Shown in pieces: positions 16,308 through 25,275 of a stretch of DNA of 64,000 nt. The DNA comes from Actinoplanes lutulentus (lineage in GTDB: Bacteria; Actinomycetota; Actinomycetes; Mycobacteriales; Micromonosporaceae): assembly GCF_003259845.1 (NCBI RefSeq), contig NZ_QLMJ01000001.1:1-64000 (forward strand), written 5' to 3'. The notes below the pieces were generated by a model. The model had not been told where the DNA came from and did no database searches. It was given only the letters and a program-made list of their open reading frames with translations. Both the position numbers and the translations under genes were made by a program. Positions within the stretch are counted from its first letter, which is position 1; each line of letters begins with the position of its first letter.

Positions 16308-19300
16308 GTGTTCGTGGGGGTTGACGGTGGACGGATAGCCGCACGCGGCTTCCAGTACCAATATTTGCGCACCGTGGAGTACATGCTTGGTGCCCTTGCC
16401 GGAACGAGGGCTCATGCTTGCCGGATCGAGGGTGATCCGCATGCCCTCGTCGACGCCGACGCTGTCGACTTCGATCTTGTCGACGACAACGGACGTGTAC
16501 TTCTCGCAGCCCAGGTCAAGTCTCGCTCCGAAGGCAAGAAAGTAGGCGTAGCAGAGGCCTGCTCAATCTTCATTCGCCTGGTCAGGCGCGCGGAGGCTGA
16601 CAAATATCTGCTGCTTACCGACGCGCTTGAGGGATCCGGCATCGCAGACCTGAGGGCAACACTTACCCGTACGGACCTGCGGCGTGAACTCAAGGAACTT
16701 CTCGCCAGTTCCCACCGGACACAAGCACTAGTTGCGGACCTCAGCGACGTCGAGATCGAACGACTCCGTCGATGCGAAGTTGACATCGACCCACGGGAAC
16801 GGGATGAGATCCTTGAGGGGCTCCGCCGGCATGTACGAAATTTTCGTCGTCGCGTCGGACAGGCGATTGGGCCTGACTCCAGCGGCCTGCTCGTTTCGTG
16901 CCTGATTGCCGAAACTCTCGAGCGGGCTGCTGAGCCGCACAAAGCAGTCTGGCTGTTTACCGACTTGCAGAGGACGCTGAGACTGTCCCCAGCGGCGCTC
17001 GCACAAGCCCTCACTATCAGGGACTGGGGCGTCATCGTCGGTGTCATTCCGCCTATCCCTGACGTTGCACGCAACGGCCTGATGCGCGCCATCGGTGACA
17101 CATTCAGTGCTCCGGACCGCGACGCTGGCACGGTTATACAGCTCGTACTGTCTGGACCGTCCGGTATCGGTAAGTCGAGCCTGGCTGCTGGTTACATTGC
17201 TGCGTCCGCGGATCGCTACGACGTAATCGCCTGGATTGACGGTTCCAGCGAGTCCACATTGCGGGAGTCATTCGGCCTTCTTGTGAGTTGGCTGGGTGTT
17301 AGCCCACCAGCAGAGGACCGCGCTCTCAAAGAATTGGTCCACCGGCGACTGGGCTTGATGACTGGCCGGTGGTTGCTTATCGTGGACGACAGCCAGTCGA
17401 CTGAGTCGGAGTCATGGATACCGCGCTTAGGTAGCGGCGATATCCTATTCACGACATTGAACAGCGCAACGGGATACACACGCGCCCAACGCCTCACTGT
17501 GCCACCTATGGAGCCGTCGGAGTCTCATGCACTGTTGACGGCACGCTTAGGTCAGGCTTTCCCTGATACGACCGCTCTGACTAGCGCTCTCGACCATTGG
17601 CCATTGGCCATCGAGTTGGCGGCGGGCTACCTGACGAGCTGCGGCTATGAGCCAGAGGACGTACCCCTTTACCTCGATAAATTGCGATTGCGAGCAATGG
17701 ATGACTCCCCATCGGTACCCGAAGGTTATCCGAGGACTCTCGTAGCCGCCACAAATCTGTGCCTTGCCCGACTCGCCGAAACCGCCGCACCGAGCGCGTT
17801 ATTCCCTTACGCCCGCGACTGCCTCGTTGTCGCAAGCTACCTAGCGCAACGCCGAATCCCTATTCATCTACTCGTAGCAGCAGTAGGCACTGATCCAGCC
17901 ACCGTGCCCGCGCAGGCTGGTCCGCTGTTCAGTCAAGATCCACAAGTTCCTGAAATCTTTCGCCTACTAAAGTCCGTGTCGTTCATCCGTGACGATGAGC
18001 CATTGCCGCCATCGCACAACGATGCTTCTCGGGCCCGCCAAACGATCACACTAAACAGCATTCTGCAAGAAATCGTGCGCAATAATGCCGAACGACTGAA
18101 CGTTCGGAGAAGCATCGGACAAGTATTAAGCTCTGCCGCATTCTACATCAATTTGTGGCTACAGTCCGCAATTCATAACGGCGAAAACGACCGGGTGCTC
18201 GCCGTGGCACCCCATGCGGATGTCCTGCATCGGCATGTCACCCGTCTTCACATCGCCGACAACCACGTCGCAATTATGATCGGCAACCTGGCCGCCTTCC
18301 ATAGCGCTCAGGATAACAATCCGACAGCCAGGAATCTGCTCGAAGCCGAGCTGCTCATCCTCGAAAAGATCGACGACCCCAACCTCCACTTGCTCGAACA
18401 AGCCCGCATCTACTTCGCCGTGGTAGTCGCGCAAGAGGACTCGGGAGATTCCGACACAGCAGAAAAGGCGATTACCCATCTAGAGGCAGCTATTCCGTTC
18501 CTCTTCAGACTCGCGGCTGACGCCGCCGTCATGCCTGAGGCAGAACAAGCTGCATCGTTTATGTGCGGTCAGGCACTCCAAGCCGCAGAGCAGCTCTATG
18601 CCAATCGCGCTAGACCTCGCGCGACGCCCGTTCTGACGGCACTCCGGGAACTCTCGCTCCGGCTGCCCAAGCATCCAACGATATCCGCGAGAGAAGCAGT
18701 AGAACGTGCCAGCCTTCTCATCGACGTCGACAAGCTGCGGGAGGCAGAAAGCATCTGCCGAGACTCACTGAGCCGCGAGAGTGCTGGCGCCGGCAGCCTT
18801 TACCTGGAAGTCCGCCGAGTCCTGGTCGAAGCACTCGCGCAACAGGGCCGTTGGGATGATGCCCAATTAGAACTTGATGCACTCTTCGAGCGAATGGGAA
18901 CGTCTCCGCTCTACAACGCGGTAGCCGCAACGACGTTGCACAACCTCGGGCTGTTCGCTGCAACCCAGATTCTTGTGGGCGACAGCAGACGTGCCCACCA
19001 ATTCTTCAGCAACTTCATAAAAGCTCCGCAGTTCACTACAGTCAGAGGCCGCTTTCCGGTTGATGAAGCATGGCGCTATGACGTACTCGATGTGGCATAT
19101 GCAGTTGCGCAGGGGGATCTGTCGAAGGCACGCCACCTTGCCGATCAGATATCCCGCAAGTTGCCGATCTCATCGAAATCCCATGATGACATGGGCTGGC
19201 GGGTACTGTTCAGGACATTCGCCGGAATTGCCGAGGGTTTAAACGGCGACGAAGCAGCCGAGGCTGCTTTCATGGAGGAGGCCCGTTTAGCCTCGATGTC

Positions 19301-19382
19301 GTTGGACGAACTTTCCGAGGCCATCGCGGCAGGCATCAGCAAGCGCCGCACCCAGTCAAGTGACGCGCCATTAAGTGACTGA
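16308..19382 (+). CDS. STAND NTPase with N-terminal nuclease-like domain and TPR repeats (defence candidate)
   Basis: A 1,024-aa protein. Residues 1-150 start RGFQYQYLRTVEYML and contain DFD (54-56) and QVK (69-71), the spacing of a D...QxK PD-(D/E)XK nuclease core as in Cap4/DUF4297-type domains. An NB-ARC-like ATPase follows: SGPSGIGKSS (Lys289) is Walker A, WLLIVDDSQS is Walker B and DILFTTLNSA is a sensor-like segment. The C-terminal half is helical and TPR-like. Family knowledge: nuclease-STAND-repeat proteins (Avs-like) sense phage proteins. Here that role is inference. AAGGG precedes the GTG. Codon usage is visibly more A/T-rich than in its neighbours, it has no SARP box, and an IS remnant follows, all signs of acquisition. 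Confidence 0.72.
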   Translation: MFVGVDGGRIAARGFQYQYLRTVEYMLGALAGTRAHACRIEGDPHALVDADAVDFDLVDDNGRVLLAAQVKSRSEGKKVGVAEACSIFIRLVRRAEADKYLLLTDALEGSGIADLRATLTRTDLRRELKELLASSHRTQALVADLSDVEIERLRRCEVDIDPRERDEILEGLRRHVRNFRRRVGQAIGPDSSGLLVSCLIAETLERAAEPHKAVWLFTDLQRTLRLSPAALAQALTIRDWGVIVGVIPPIPDVARNGLMRAIGDTFSAPDRDAGTVIQLVLSGPSGIGKSSLAAGYIAASADRYDVIAWIDGSSESTLRESFGLLVSWLGVSPPAEDRALKELVHRRLGLMTGRWLLIVDDSQSTESESWIPRLGSGDILFTTLNSATGYTRAQRLTVPPMEPSESHALLTARLGQAFPDTTALTSALDHWPLAIELAAGYLTSCGYEPEDVPLYLDKLRLRAMDDSPSVPEGYPRTLVAATNLCLARLAETAAPSALFPYARDCLVVASYLAQRRIPIHLLVAAVGTDPATVPAQAGPLFSQDPQVPEIFRLLKSVSFIRDDEPLPPSHNDASRARQTITLNSILQEIVRNNAERLNVRRSIGQVLSSAAFYINLWLQSAIHNGENDRVLAVAPHADVLHRHVTRLHIADNHVAIMIGNLAAFHSAQDNNPTARNLLEAELLILEKIDDPNLHLLEQARIYFAVVVAQEDSGDSDTAEKAITHLEAAIPFLFRLAADAAVMPEAEQAASFMCGQALQAAEQLYANRARPRATPVLTALRELSLRLPKHPTISAREAVERASLLIDVDKLREAESICRDSLSRESAGAGSLYLEVRRVLVEALAQQGRWDDAQLELDALFERMGTSPLYNAVAATTLHNLGLFAATQILVGDSRRAHQFFSNFIKAPQFTTVRGRFPVDEAWRYDVLDVAYAVAQGDLSKARHLADQISRKLPISSKSHDDMGWRVLFRTFAGIAEGLNGDEAAEAAFMEEARLASMSLDELSEAIAAGISKRRTQSSDAPLSD

Positions 19383-19542
19383 CTTCGTTTGCAGTGGCAG
19401 CGTTACTGGTGGGCATTTAGTCGGTTGTTCAGGCGTCCAATCCGCTTGGCCATCACGGAATTCACGGAGAATCCATACTCACATCGACCGGCATGGGTCT
19501 CGGAGTGACATCCTGTCGTAATTCGAAGAAACCACGAGTTCG

Positions 19543-20363
19543 TCATGAGTCCAAGCCGCCATATTCAGCGGCCAAGCAGCTCAGTGAGTGTTTGAGAAGG
19601 CTGTTAATCGGGCGTGCTGGAGGTCCAGCGGGTTGGCGGGTGGCGGGTCCGCCGCGGTCGAATTGGCGGACCATCGTGTTGATCGCGTCCCAGCGGATCA
19701 AGGCCTCGAAGACCGCGGGATCACGTTCGTAGTCGCGGGCCAGGCGGCGGTGGGCAGTCAGCCAGGCGAGGCTGCGTTCGACCACCCTCCGTTTCGGGTG
19801 CACGACGAAACCCTGCTGGTCGGTGGGCTCGCGGGCAAACTCGACAGTGGTCTTGAGTGTCTCGGCGGCCCAGTCGACCAGCCGGCCGCGAAGCCTTGAT
19901 CAGCGAACACGTGCCGGATAGGCGTGAACAGATAGGTGCTGAGCAAAGTCGTCTTCGCGCCGTCGCGGGTCATGCCACGACGCCGACATCACGCAGACCA
20001 CGGCCAGCAGCCCGAGAATGTCGGTGACGATGAACCGGTTACGGATGTTGATCTTCTTCCCTGGGTCGCAACCTCGGCTGCCCCTGCTGACGGTGTCGGC
20101 CGCCTTGACCGATTGCGAGTCCATGACACCGGCCGACGGCTGCGCGTCGCGGCCCTCGGCCAGCCGCAACTGCTCGCGTAACTCTTCAAGAATCCGCTGA
20201 CGCCATGAGCAGCCACCATGGACCACCTGCAAGATCGCGTCGATGATCGCCCCGCGGGATGCTTCGGAATCCGGCCCGGATACTTGATCAACGGGAGCAT
20301 CGGCTCCACGATCTCCCACTTAGCATCGGTCAGATCAGAAGGATACCGTCGCTCACACTCCAC
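19543..20363 (-). pseudogene. IS5-family transposase, frameshifted
   Basis: The minus strand encodes recognisable IS5-type transposase segments in several frames. In order they are: RRYPSDLTDAKWEIVEPMLP at the start; IIDAILQVVHGGCSWRQ; MDSQSVKAADTVSRGSRG with CDPGKKINIRNRFIVTD; DGAKTTLLSTYLFTPIRHVF; and RRVVERSLAWLTAHRRLARD at the end. At least three frame changes are needed to join them, and the segment between SWRQ and the LEELREQLRLAEG region is shorter than in intact relatives, so an internal deletion is likely. The last frame runs through the left inverted repeat. Confidence 0.82.
19580..19604 (+). repeat. Left inverted repeat of the IS5-like element
   Basis: Starts CTCAGTGAGTGTTTGAGAAG; pairs with 20412-20436 with two mismatches over 25 bp. 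Confidence 0.75.
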
Positions 20364-20411
20364 CAGGACTGCTTCGGGCCGCTCTCACCTCGCCCAAGGA
20401 CACGCTGTGCG

Positions 20412-20436
20412 ACAGCCCTCTCAAACACTCACTCAG
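20412..20436 (-). repeat. Right inverted repeat of the IS5-like element
   Basis: Read on the minus strand it starts CTGAGTGAGTGTTTGAGAGG, the partner of 19580-19604. Confidence 0.75.
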
Positions 20437-20508
20437 CGATTCGCGGAGATAGTCACACGGGGCATTGAATCCCTGGTTACGCGCGAAGCCCATCGGGAAC
20501 GGAACAGG

Positions 20509-21165
20509 TTAAACGCTGACTTGCGTGTTTTCGGCAGCCCACGGTGCCAGCGCCTGTAACGCCGCCTCCAGCAGCGGCTCGGCCGAGGCCTTCGTCCCTG
20601 GTTCGCCAGGTATGCGGGCGAGCAGCTGGAATCGCGTTGCTCGATGGCCGGCGCCATTCGGTGTCCGCGGCTGAGCCACGAACGCGCCACCGAGTTGCCG
20701 GATCTCCACCATCGGCACCGGTGGAGTGGCGTCTGGGCCGGCCACGGCAAGCAGGGTGTCCGCCGCCAGCATCGGGAAGCTGGTCAGCTCGACCGACCGC
20801 TCGTACACCGGCACCGGGTCGGCCTGGAGCGCGGTGCGCCCCATCAGTCCCACCGTATCGAGCAGTGCGGGCGCGGTCGCCCGCAGCCCGGCGATCAGCC
20901 ACTGGCCCTGCGCGGCCGATCCGGCGTACGCGACTCGCACACGCACGCCGAAGCGGCCGCGCAGCGGCTGCGGGACCGTGGACAACGCGGGCAGGCGCAG
21001 CAGGGCGAGAGAAGCGGTCAGCTCGTCCGGCGCGTCCGCGACCAGCTCTCGATAGGCGTCCATGACCGCCCCGGCCTGCCCACCGTCGAAGAGCAAGTCA
21101 CCGCCGTAGACCTCGATGGCCGGCGAGGCGAGGTCCGCTTCGTCGATCGTGGCCGAACCGATCAT
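20509..21165 (-). pseudogene. Truncated FAD oxidase relative, substrate-binding half only
   Basis: The 218 residues align with the second half of the oxidase at 5201-6703: YGGDLLFDGG matches its YGGAILFAGE, ADPVPVYERS matches its VDPAPVYERT, and VEIRQLGGAFVAQPR matches its VEVRHLGGALARSPR. The FAD-binding domain is missing entirely, and the C-terminal flavin-closing segment is cut at AENTQVSV. It still has an ATG with AGGAG in front and an open frame, so it may be translated. It follows the MFS gene of the second TPP/MFS unit, and the IS5-like element lies 72 bp beyond its stop, which suggests that unit was once larger and was eroded at this end. Confidence 0.75.
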
Positions 21166-21204
21166 CTCCTGCTCCTTCTCGGACGACGTGATCGTTGCCG
21201 AGGG

Positions 21205-22419
21205 TTATCGGTTTGCGGGGGTTCGCAGCAACGGCCTCGCCGCCGCGGACAGCAGCAGGAGCAGGCTGGTGGCAAAGATCAGAACCGAGGTACGGGTGTC
21301 CAGGTGCTGGGCGGCCAGACCGAGACCGAGGACCGGCACGGCCAGCCCGAGGTAGCCGATCAGGAACAGCCCGGCCAGGGCCTCGCCGCGGGCCTGCGGG
21401 GCGGCCAGGCTGGCCGCCGTCGTCACCGAACCCTTGAACGCGGCACCGGCTCCGGCGCCGGTGAGCAGGCCGCCGATCAGGAAGAAAGCGAAGCTCGCCA
21501 TCCAGATCCCGGCGATCAGCAGCGCGAGGCCGGCCACGAGTACGGCGACGGCGGCGCGCAGCTGGACCGCGAGCGGGAACCGGGCCAGGGCGATGGTGCT
21601 GACGACACCGGCGGCGAAGACCGAGAACGCGACCAGGCCGGCGACGGCGTGCGACTGCTGGTCCAGGACGCCGTGCAGGAAGCCGGGCGCCAGCGAGGTG
21701 AACAGGCCGAAGATCGAGAATGAGGCGAACGCGGTGAGGCAGGCGGCGGCGTACTTGCCGCGGTCGCTCGCCGGCACCGAGACCCGCTGCGGGCGCCAGC
21801 GCACGTCGCGGCGGGTGACGGTCTCGCGGGCGGCGAAGGTGCCTGCGAAGGCCAGTGCCAGCAGTGCTTCGAAGACCAGGTAGGGGACGGTCAGCGGGCG
21901 CGGCGCGTACTCGGCCAGCAGCCCGGCGAGCAGCGGGCCGAGGCCGATTCCGCCGACGTTCGCCGCCGTGGCCACCAGGTCCGCACGGCGGCGGCCGGCA
22001 TCGGGTCGCTGTGCGAGGTGCAGCTCCATCAGGTAGGCGGTGGCCGTGGCGGTCAGCAGTCCGACGCCGACGCCGGAAACGAACCGGGCGGCGAGCAGGG
22101 CGGCGAGGCCGGGCAGCAGGAACAGCAGACCGGAGATCATGGCGCTGATCAGCGCCCAGCGGATGACCCGCCGCCGGCCGAGCCAGTCCGAGACGTGGCC
22201 GGCGGCGTAGACGCTCAGCGCCACACCGACGGCGTAGGCGGCGAAGATGATGGTGACGGTGAACGCCCCGAACCCGTCACGCTGCTGGTAGAGCACGTAG
22301 AGCGGGGTCGGTGCGGCCGAGAACGCCATCATGACCGCGAAGGCGAAGGCGATCGGCCAGAAGCCGCGGTGGGCGGTCTTCACCGGTGATGCGGCGAGGA
22401 CCGAGGTGGTAGCGGACAC
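21205..22419 (-). CDS. MFS transporter (copy 2)
   Basis: A 404-aa major facilitator, closely similar to the one at 313-1539 along its whole length; the first helix region GFWPIAFAFAVMMAFSAAPT and the signature loop DWLGRRRV are nearly the same. All 12 membrane segments appear intact. GTG 22419 is chosen because GAGGAG lies upstream and the alignment with the first copy begins there. It lies 106 bp downstream of the second TPP enzyme. As in copy 1, export of the product or an intermediate is the likely job. Confidence 0.87.
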   Translation of the reverse strand: MSATTSVLAASPVKTAHRGFWPIAFAFAVMMAFSAAPTPLYVLYQQRDGFGAFTVTIIFAAYAVGVALSVYAAGHVSDWLGRRRVIRWALISAMISGLLFLLPGLAALLAARFVSGVGVGLLTATATAYLMELHLAQRPDAGRRRADLVATAANVGGIGLGPLLAGLLAEYAPRPLTVPYLVFEALLALAFAGTFAARETVTRRDVRWRPQRVSVPASDRGKYAAACLTAFASFSIFGLFTSLAPGFLHGVLDQQSHAVAGLVAFSVFAAGVVSTIALARFPLAVQLRAAVAVLVAGLALLIAGIWMASFAFFLIGGLLTGAGAGAAFKGSVTTAASLAAPQARGEALAGLFLIGYLGLAVPVLGLGLAAQHLDTRTSVLIFATSLLLLLSAAARPLLRTPANR

Positions 22420-22525
22420 GGAGGGCTCCTCAATCGGAAATGTCGGTGAGTCCAGCCTCGCGGCCAGACCGCCCACCGCCCGCCGAACGTTCCTCTGACA
22501 CCGATCGCGATCCGCGATGCCGCTG

Positions 22526-24007
22526 TCAGTCCTCGAGCCGCAGATCGATGAGCAGTGGCCGGGTCCGGCTGGTGACGAGTTTCTCGACGGCGGGCAGGTC
22601 GTCGAGGCCGCGCACCGTGATGCCGTCGCCGCCGAGAGCCTCAGCGAGGGTCGCCAGATCTGCTCCGTGTCCGTCGTTGTCGCAGACCACGACGATGACA
22701 TCGAGGTGTTCCCGCGCGGCGGTGGCGAACTCGGCGAGCCCGCCGTGCAGGAACCCTTCGCCGCTGCAGATCAGCACGACCGGATGCGGTTTGCAGGCCG
22801 CGGCCGCGCCGATGGCGGCGCCCATGCCGGTCCCGGCGGATCCGAAGCTCTCCGGGAACACGAAGGCGCGGGGATCGATGACCCGCAGGTGCCGCAGCGG
22901 CTCCGCCATGAGTCGCCCGCCGTCGCTGACCAGGACCCGGTCCTGGGGCAGGATCTCGTCCAGCTGACGAAGCGCCGTCACTATCGCGCCCGGCGGCAGC
23001 GGCGGCCGGCCGGCGAGCCGCCAGACCAGAGCGGCGCTGCGATGCCCGCTCGGCGCGGCGCCGCGTTCGTCCAGTTCGTCCATCAGGGCTTCGGCGACCA
23101 CCGCCGCGTCACCGCGAACCTCGGCGTCGACGGTCCAGGGCCAGGCGCTCAGGTGGGTGTCGACCACGACGACGCGGCGGCCGGCAGTCAGAGCTTCGCC
23201 ATCGGTACCGAACGCCACCACCAGGTCCGAGTCCTCGACGGCCTGGCGGGCGGCGGCCTCGGCCGGGCCACCGGCGATGCCGAGATCGAACGGCTCGTCC
23301 CGGAACAGATCCTTGGCCGTGAGGGTGGTCGCCACCGGGGCGCCGATACGTTCGGCGAAGGCGAGCAGTGAGGGCCGCGCGGCGATCGCCGCGCGTCCGG
23401 CGATCACGATCGGGCGATGCGCGGTCGCGATGCGCGAGGCCGCGTGACGGATGGCGCCCGGATCAGGGTACGGGGTCTGCGCGGCGGGCAGATTCAACGC
23501 AACGTCGGCGTACGGCACCTCCTCGTCCATGAAGTCGCAGGGAATGTTGAGCACGATCGGGCGGCGTTCGACCAGGGCACGGCCGATGGCGACGGCGAGA
23601 TCGTGGAGGGCGCTGTGTGGGCTGCGGGCCTGCTCGAATCCGGCGCCGGACGGCAGTACGACGTCACGCTGGGCGATGTCCTGGATGTTGGTCCGGCTGC
23701 CGGTCGCGGTGTCCCCGGCGATCACCAGCAGCGGGATCCGTCCCCGCACCGCCGCGATCAGGCCTGTGACGGTGTTGGTCAGGGCCGGGCCGTGCGTCAC
23801 CGTGACGACCGCGAGCCGGCCGGACGGGCCGGCGTAGCCGACGCCCATGAACATCGCGGCGGACTCGTGTGCCGCGCCGACGTATCGGCGGTCCATGTCG
23901 TGCACGAAGCTGTGGACCAGGAACATGTTGGCGTCACCGATGAGACCGAACATGGTGTCGACACCGTGGCCGGCCAGGGCCCGTGCCAGGGCTGCGTGCA
24001 ACTTCAT
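22526..24007 (-). CDS. TPP-enzyme-like protein (copy 2) with altered cofactor motif
   Basis: A 493-aa paralogue of the enzyme at 3013-4617. The N-terminal half is well kept, including the catalytic Glu in AAHESAAMFM. In the C-terminal cofactor site the first copy's CGDGGF reads CSGEGF and its VVCNDGG reads VVCDNDG, so the Mg-binding Asp and Asn of the GDG...N motif are not at their usual places. The C-terminus is also about 40 residues shorter. It may bind thiamine diphosphate poorly, act as a partner subunit of copy 1, or be decaying. GGAGGAG precedes ATG 24007, and a good SARP-type box lies 56 bp upstream, so expression seems maintained. Confidence 0.85.
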   Translation of the reverse strand: MKLHAALARALAGHGVDTMFGLIGDANMFLVHSFVHDMDRRYVGAAHESAAMFMGVGYAGPSGRLAVVTVTHGPALTNTVTGLIAAVRGRIPLLVIAGDTATGSRTNIQDIAQRDVVLPSGAGFEQARSPHSALHDLAVAIGRALVERRPIVLNIPCDFMDEEVPYADVALNLPAAQTPYPDPGAIRHAASRIATAHRPIVIAGRAAIAARPSLLAFAERIGAPVATTLTAKDLFRDEPFDLGIAGGPAEAAARQAVEDSDLVVAFGTDGEALTAGRRVVVVDTHLSAWPWTVDAEVRGDAAVVAEALMDELDERGAAPSGHRSAALVWRLAGRPPLPPGAIVTALRQLDEILPQDRVLVSDGGRLMAEPLRHLRVIDPRAFVFPESFGSAGTGMGAAIGAAAACKPHPVVLICSGEGFLHGGLAEFATAAREHLDVIVVVCDNDGHGADLATLAEALGGDGITVRGLDDLPAVEKLVTSRTRPLLIDLRLED

Positions 24008-24062
24008 CGCGATTCTCCTCCGGCTGCTGATCGGCCAGCCCGGCACATCCCAGCGTCAGGTC

Positions 24063-24080
24063 ATCAACGACATGTCGACA
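24063..24080 (-). promoter_or_regulatory. SARP-type box for the second TPP/MFS unit
   Basis: Minus-strand TGTCGAC-ATGT-CGTTGAT, preceded in phase by CGTCGTC. Confidence 0.58.
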
Positions 24081-24098
24081 GCACGACGACGGCTGATG

Positions 24099-25097
24099 TC
24101 AGCGCCGCAGCGCGGTCTGCACCAGCACGCTCAGCAGGTCCGGGAATGCCAGACCCTCGGCTGCCCAGATGCGGGGCACCTGTGACGCCGCGGTCAGCCC
24201 GGGCGCCGTGTTCACTCCGTTGAGGACCGGCCGGCCGTTCTCGTCGACGAAGAAGTCGATCCGTGCGTGCCCGCGGCAGTCCAGCACTCGGTACGCGAGC
24301 AGCGCCTGCTCATGCAGCAGGGCCTCGACGGCCGGGTCGAGCGTGGCCGGCACCTGCAGGGTGGTGTCCCGGTCGGCGTATTTGGCGAGGTAGTCGAAGA
24401 ACGGCCGGCGCGCCGACACCGTGATCTCCAGAGCGGGGCCGGTCACCAGGCGCCCGTCCGGATACTCCAGTACGGCGACGGCGATCTCACGACCGGCTGC
24501 CTCCGGCTCCACCAGGACCTTGACGTCGTGGCCGCGCGCTGCGGCGATCGCGTCCGGAAGTTGGTCCCACTCGGTGACTCGGGAGACTCCGATGCTCGAC
24601 CCGCACCGAGCGGGTTTGACGAACACCGGCAGGCCCAGCCGGTCACGGTCGGCTGTGGATACGGTGGCGTCGCCGGTGAGCACCGTCGTATCGGTGACGG
24701 CCAGTCCCGCGCTGGCCAGCAGGCGCCGGGTGACGTCCTTGTCCATTGCGGCGGCGCCGGCCAGTACGCCGCTGCCGACGTAGGGCACACCGATCAGTTC
24801 CAGCATCGCCTGCACGATGCCGTCCTGCCCGTTGCGGCCGTGCATCACCGGGAAAGCGATGTCGCAGGACCGCAGCACGTTCTGTGCGTAGGCGAGTCCA
24901 CTCAGCGCGCCGTCCCCGGCGCCGTCCAGCGGCTGGTCGTCGGCAACCCAGTGACCGGCCTTGGTGACGTAGATGCCGACGGCGTCGAATCGGTCGCGGT
25001 CCAGATGTTCCAGCACGGCTGCCGCTGAGGCGCGCGAGATGTCATGCTCCTCGTTGCACCCGCCGTACAGCACCGCCACCCTTACCCTGCGCGCCAT
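24099..25097 (-). CDS. D-alanine-D-alanine ligase-like ATP-grasp protein with a missing Mg ligand
   Basis: A 332-aa member of the Ddl family. The N-terminal substrate loop is close to normal (GGCNEEHDIS), and the ATP-binding loop is intact (FVKPARCGSSIGVSRV). RIDFF keeps the first metal-binding Asp. The normal E-x-N-T motif reads LNGVNTAPG: the Glu that bridges both Mg ions is Gly, a single-base GAA to GGA difference, at about residue 294. Catalysis should be weak unless compensated. ATG 25097 is preferred over GTG 25109 because GGAGG lies 7 bp upstream. It is divergent from a second, more damaged ligase-like gene and has a triple SARP-type box. Confidence 0.85.
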   Translation of the reverse strand: MARRVRVAVLYGGCNEEHDISRASAAAVLEHLDRDRFDAVGIYVTKAGHWVADDQPLDGAGDGALSGLAYAQNVLRSCDIAFPVMHGRNGQDGIVQAMLELIGVPYVGSGVLAGAAAMDKDVTRRLLASAGLAVTDTTVLTGDATVSTADRDRLGLPVFVKPARCGSSIGVSRVTEWDQLPDAIAAARGHDVKVLVEPEAAGREIAVAVLEYPDGRLVTGPALEITVSARRPFFDYLAKYADRDTTLQVPATLDPAVEALLHEQALLAYRVLDCRGHARIDFFVDENGRPVLNGVNTAPGLTAASQVPRIWAAEGLAFPDLLSVLVQTALRR

Positions 25098-25142
25098 GAG
25101 ATCCTCCACGAGCCGTCCGTCAGATCACCGTCCGCAGCCGAC

Positions 25143-25171
25143 GTCAACAGGTGATCGGCATGGTGTCGATG
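25143..25171 (-). promoter_or_regulatory. Triple SARP-type box for the ligase-like gene
   Basis: Minus-strand heptamers CATCGAC, TGCCGAT and TGTTGAC at an exact 11-bp period, 46 bp upstream of the start. Confidence 0.6.
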
Positions 25172-25275
25172 CGAGGCGCTCGGCACACGAATGGCCAGGA
25201 GGTGGGCTTCCGGATGAACAGCGGCGTCCCGGATGATCCCGGCTCTGCGCCGGTCTACTACGTGGAGTGATTGCC

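Larger units (their letters stand above)
19580..20436 (-). mobile_element. Degenerate IS5-like insertion sequence
   Basis: An 857-bp element bounded by 25-bp inverted repeats with two mismatches and filled by a broken IS5-family DDE transposase. If the ends are trimmed to GTGAGTG, the flanks both read TCA, a possible 3-bp target duplication, but this is ambiguous. It sits between the STAND gene and a truncated oxidase copy. Confidence 0.75.
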
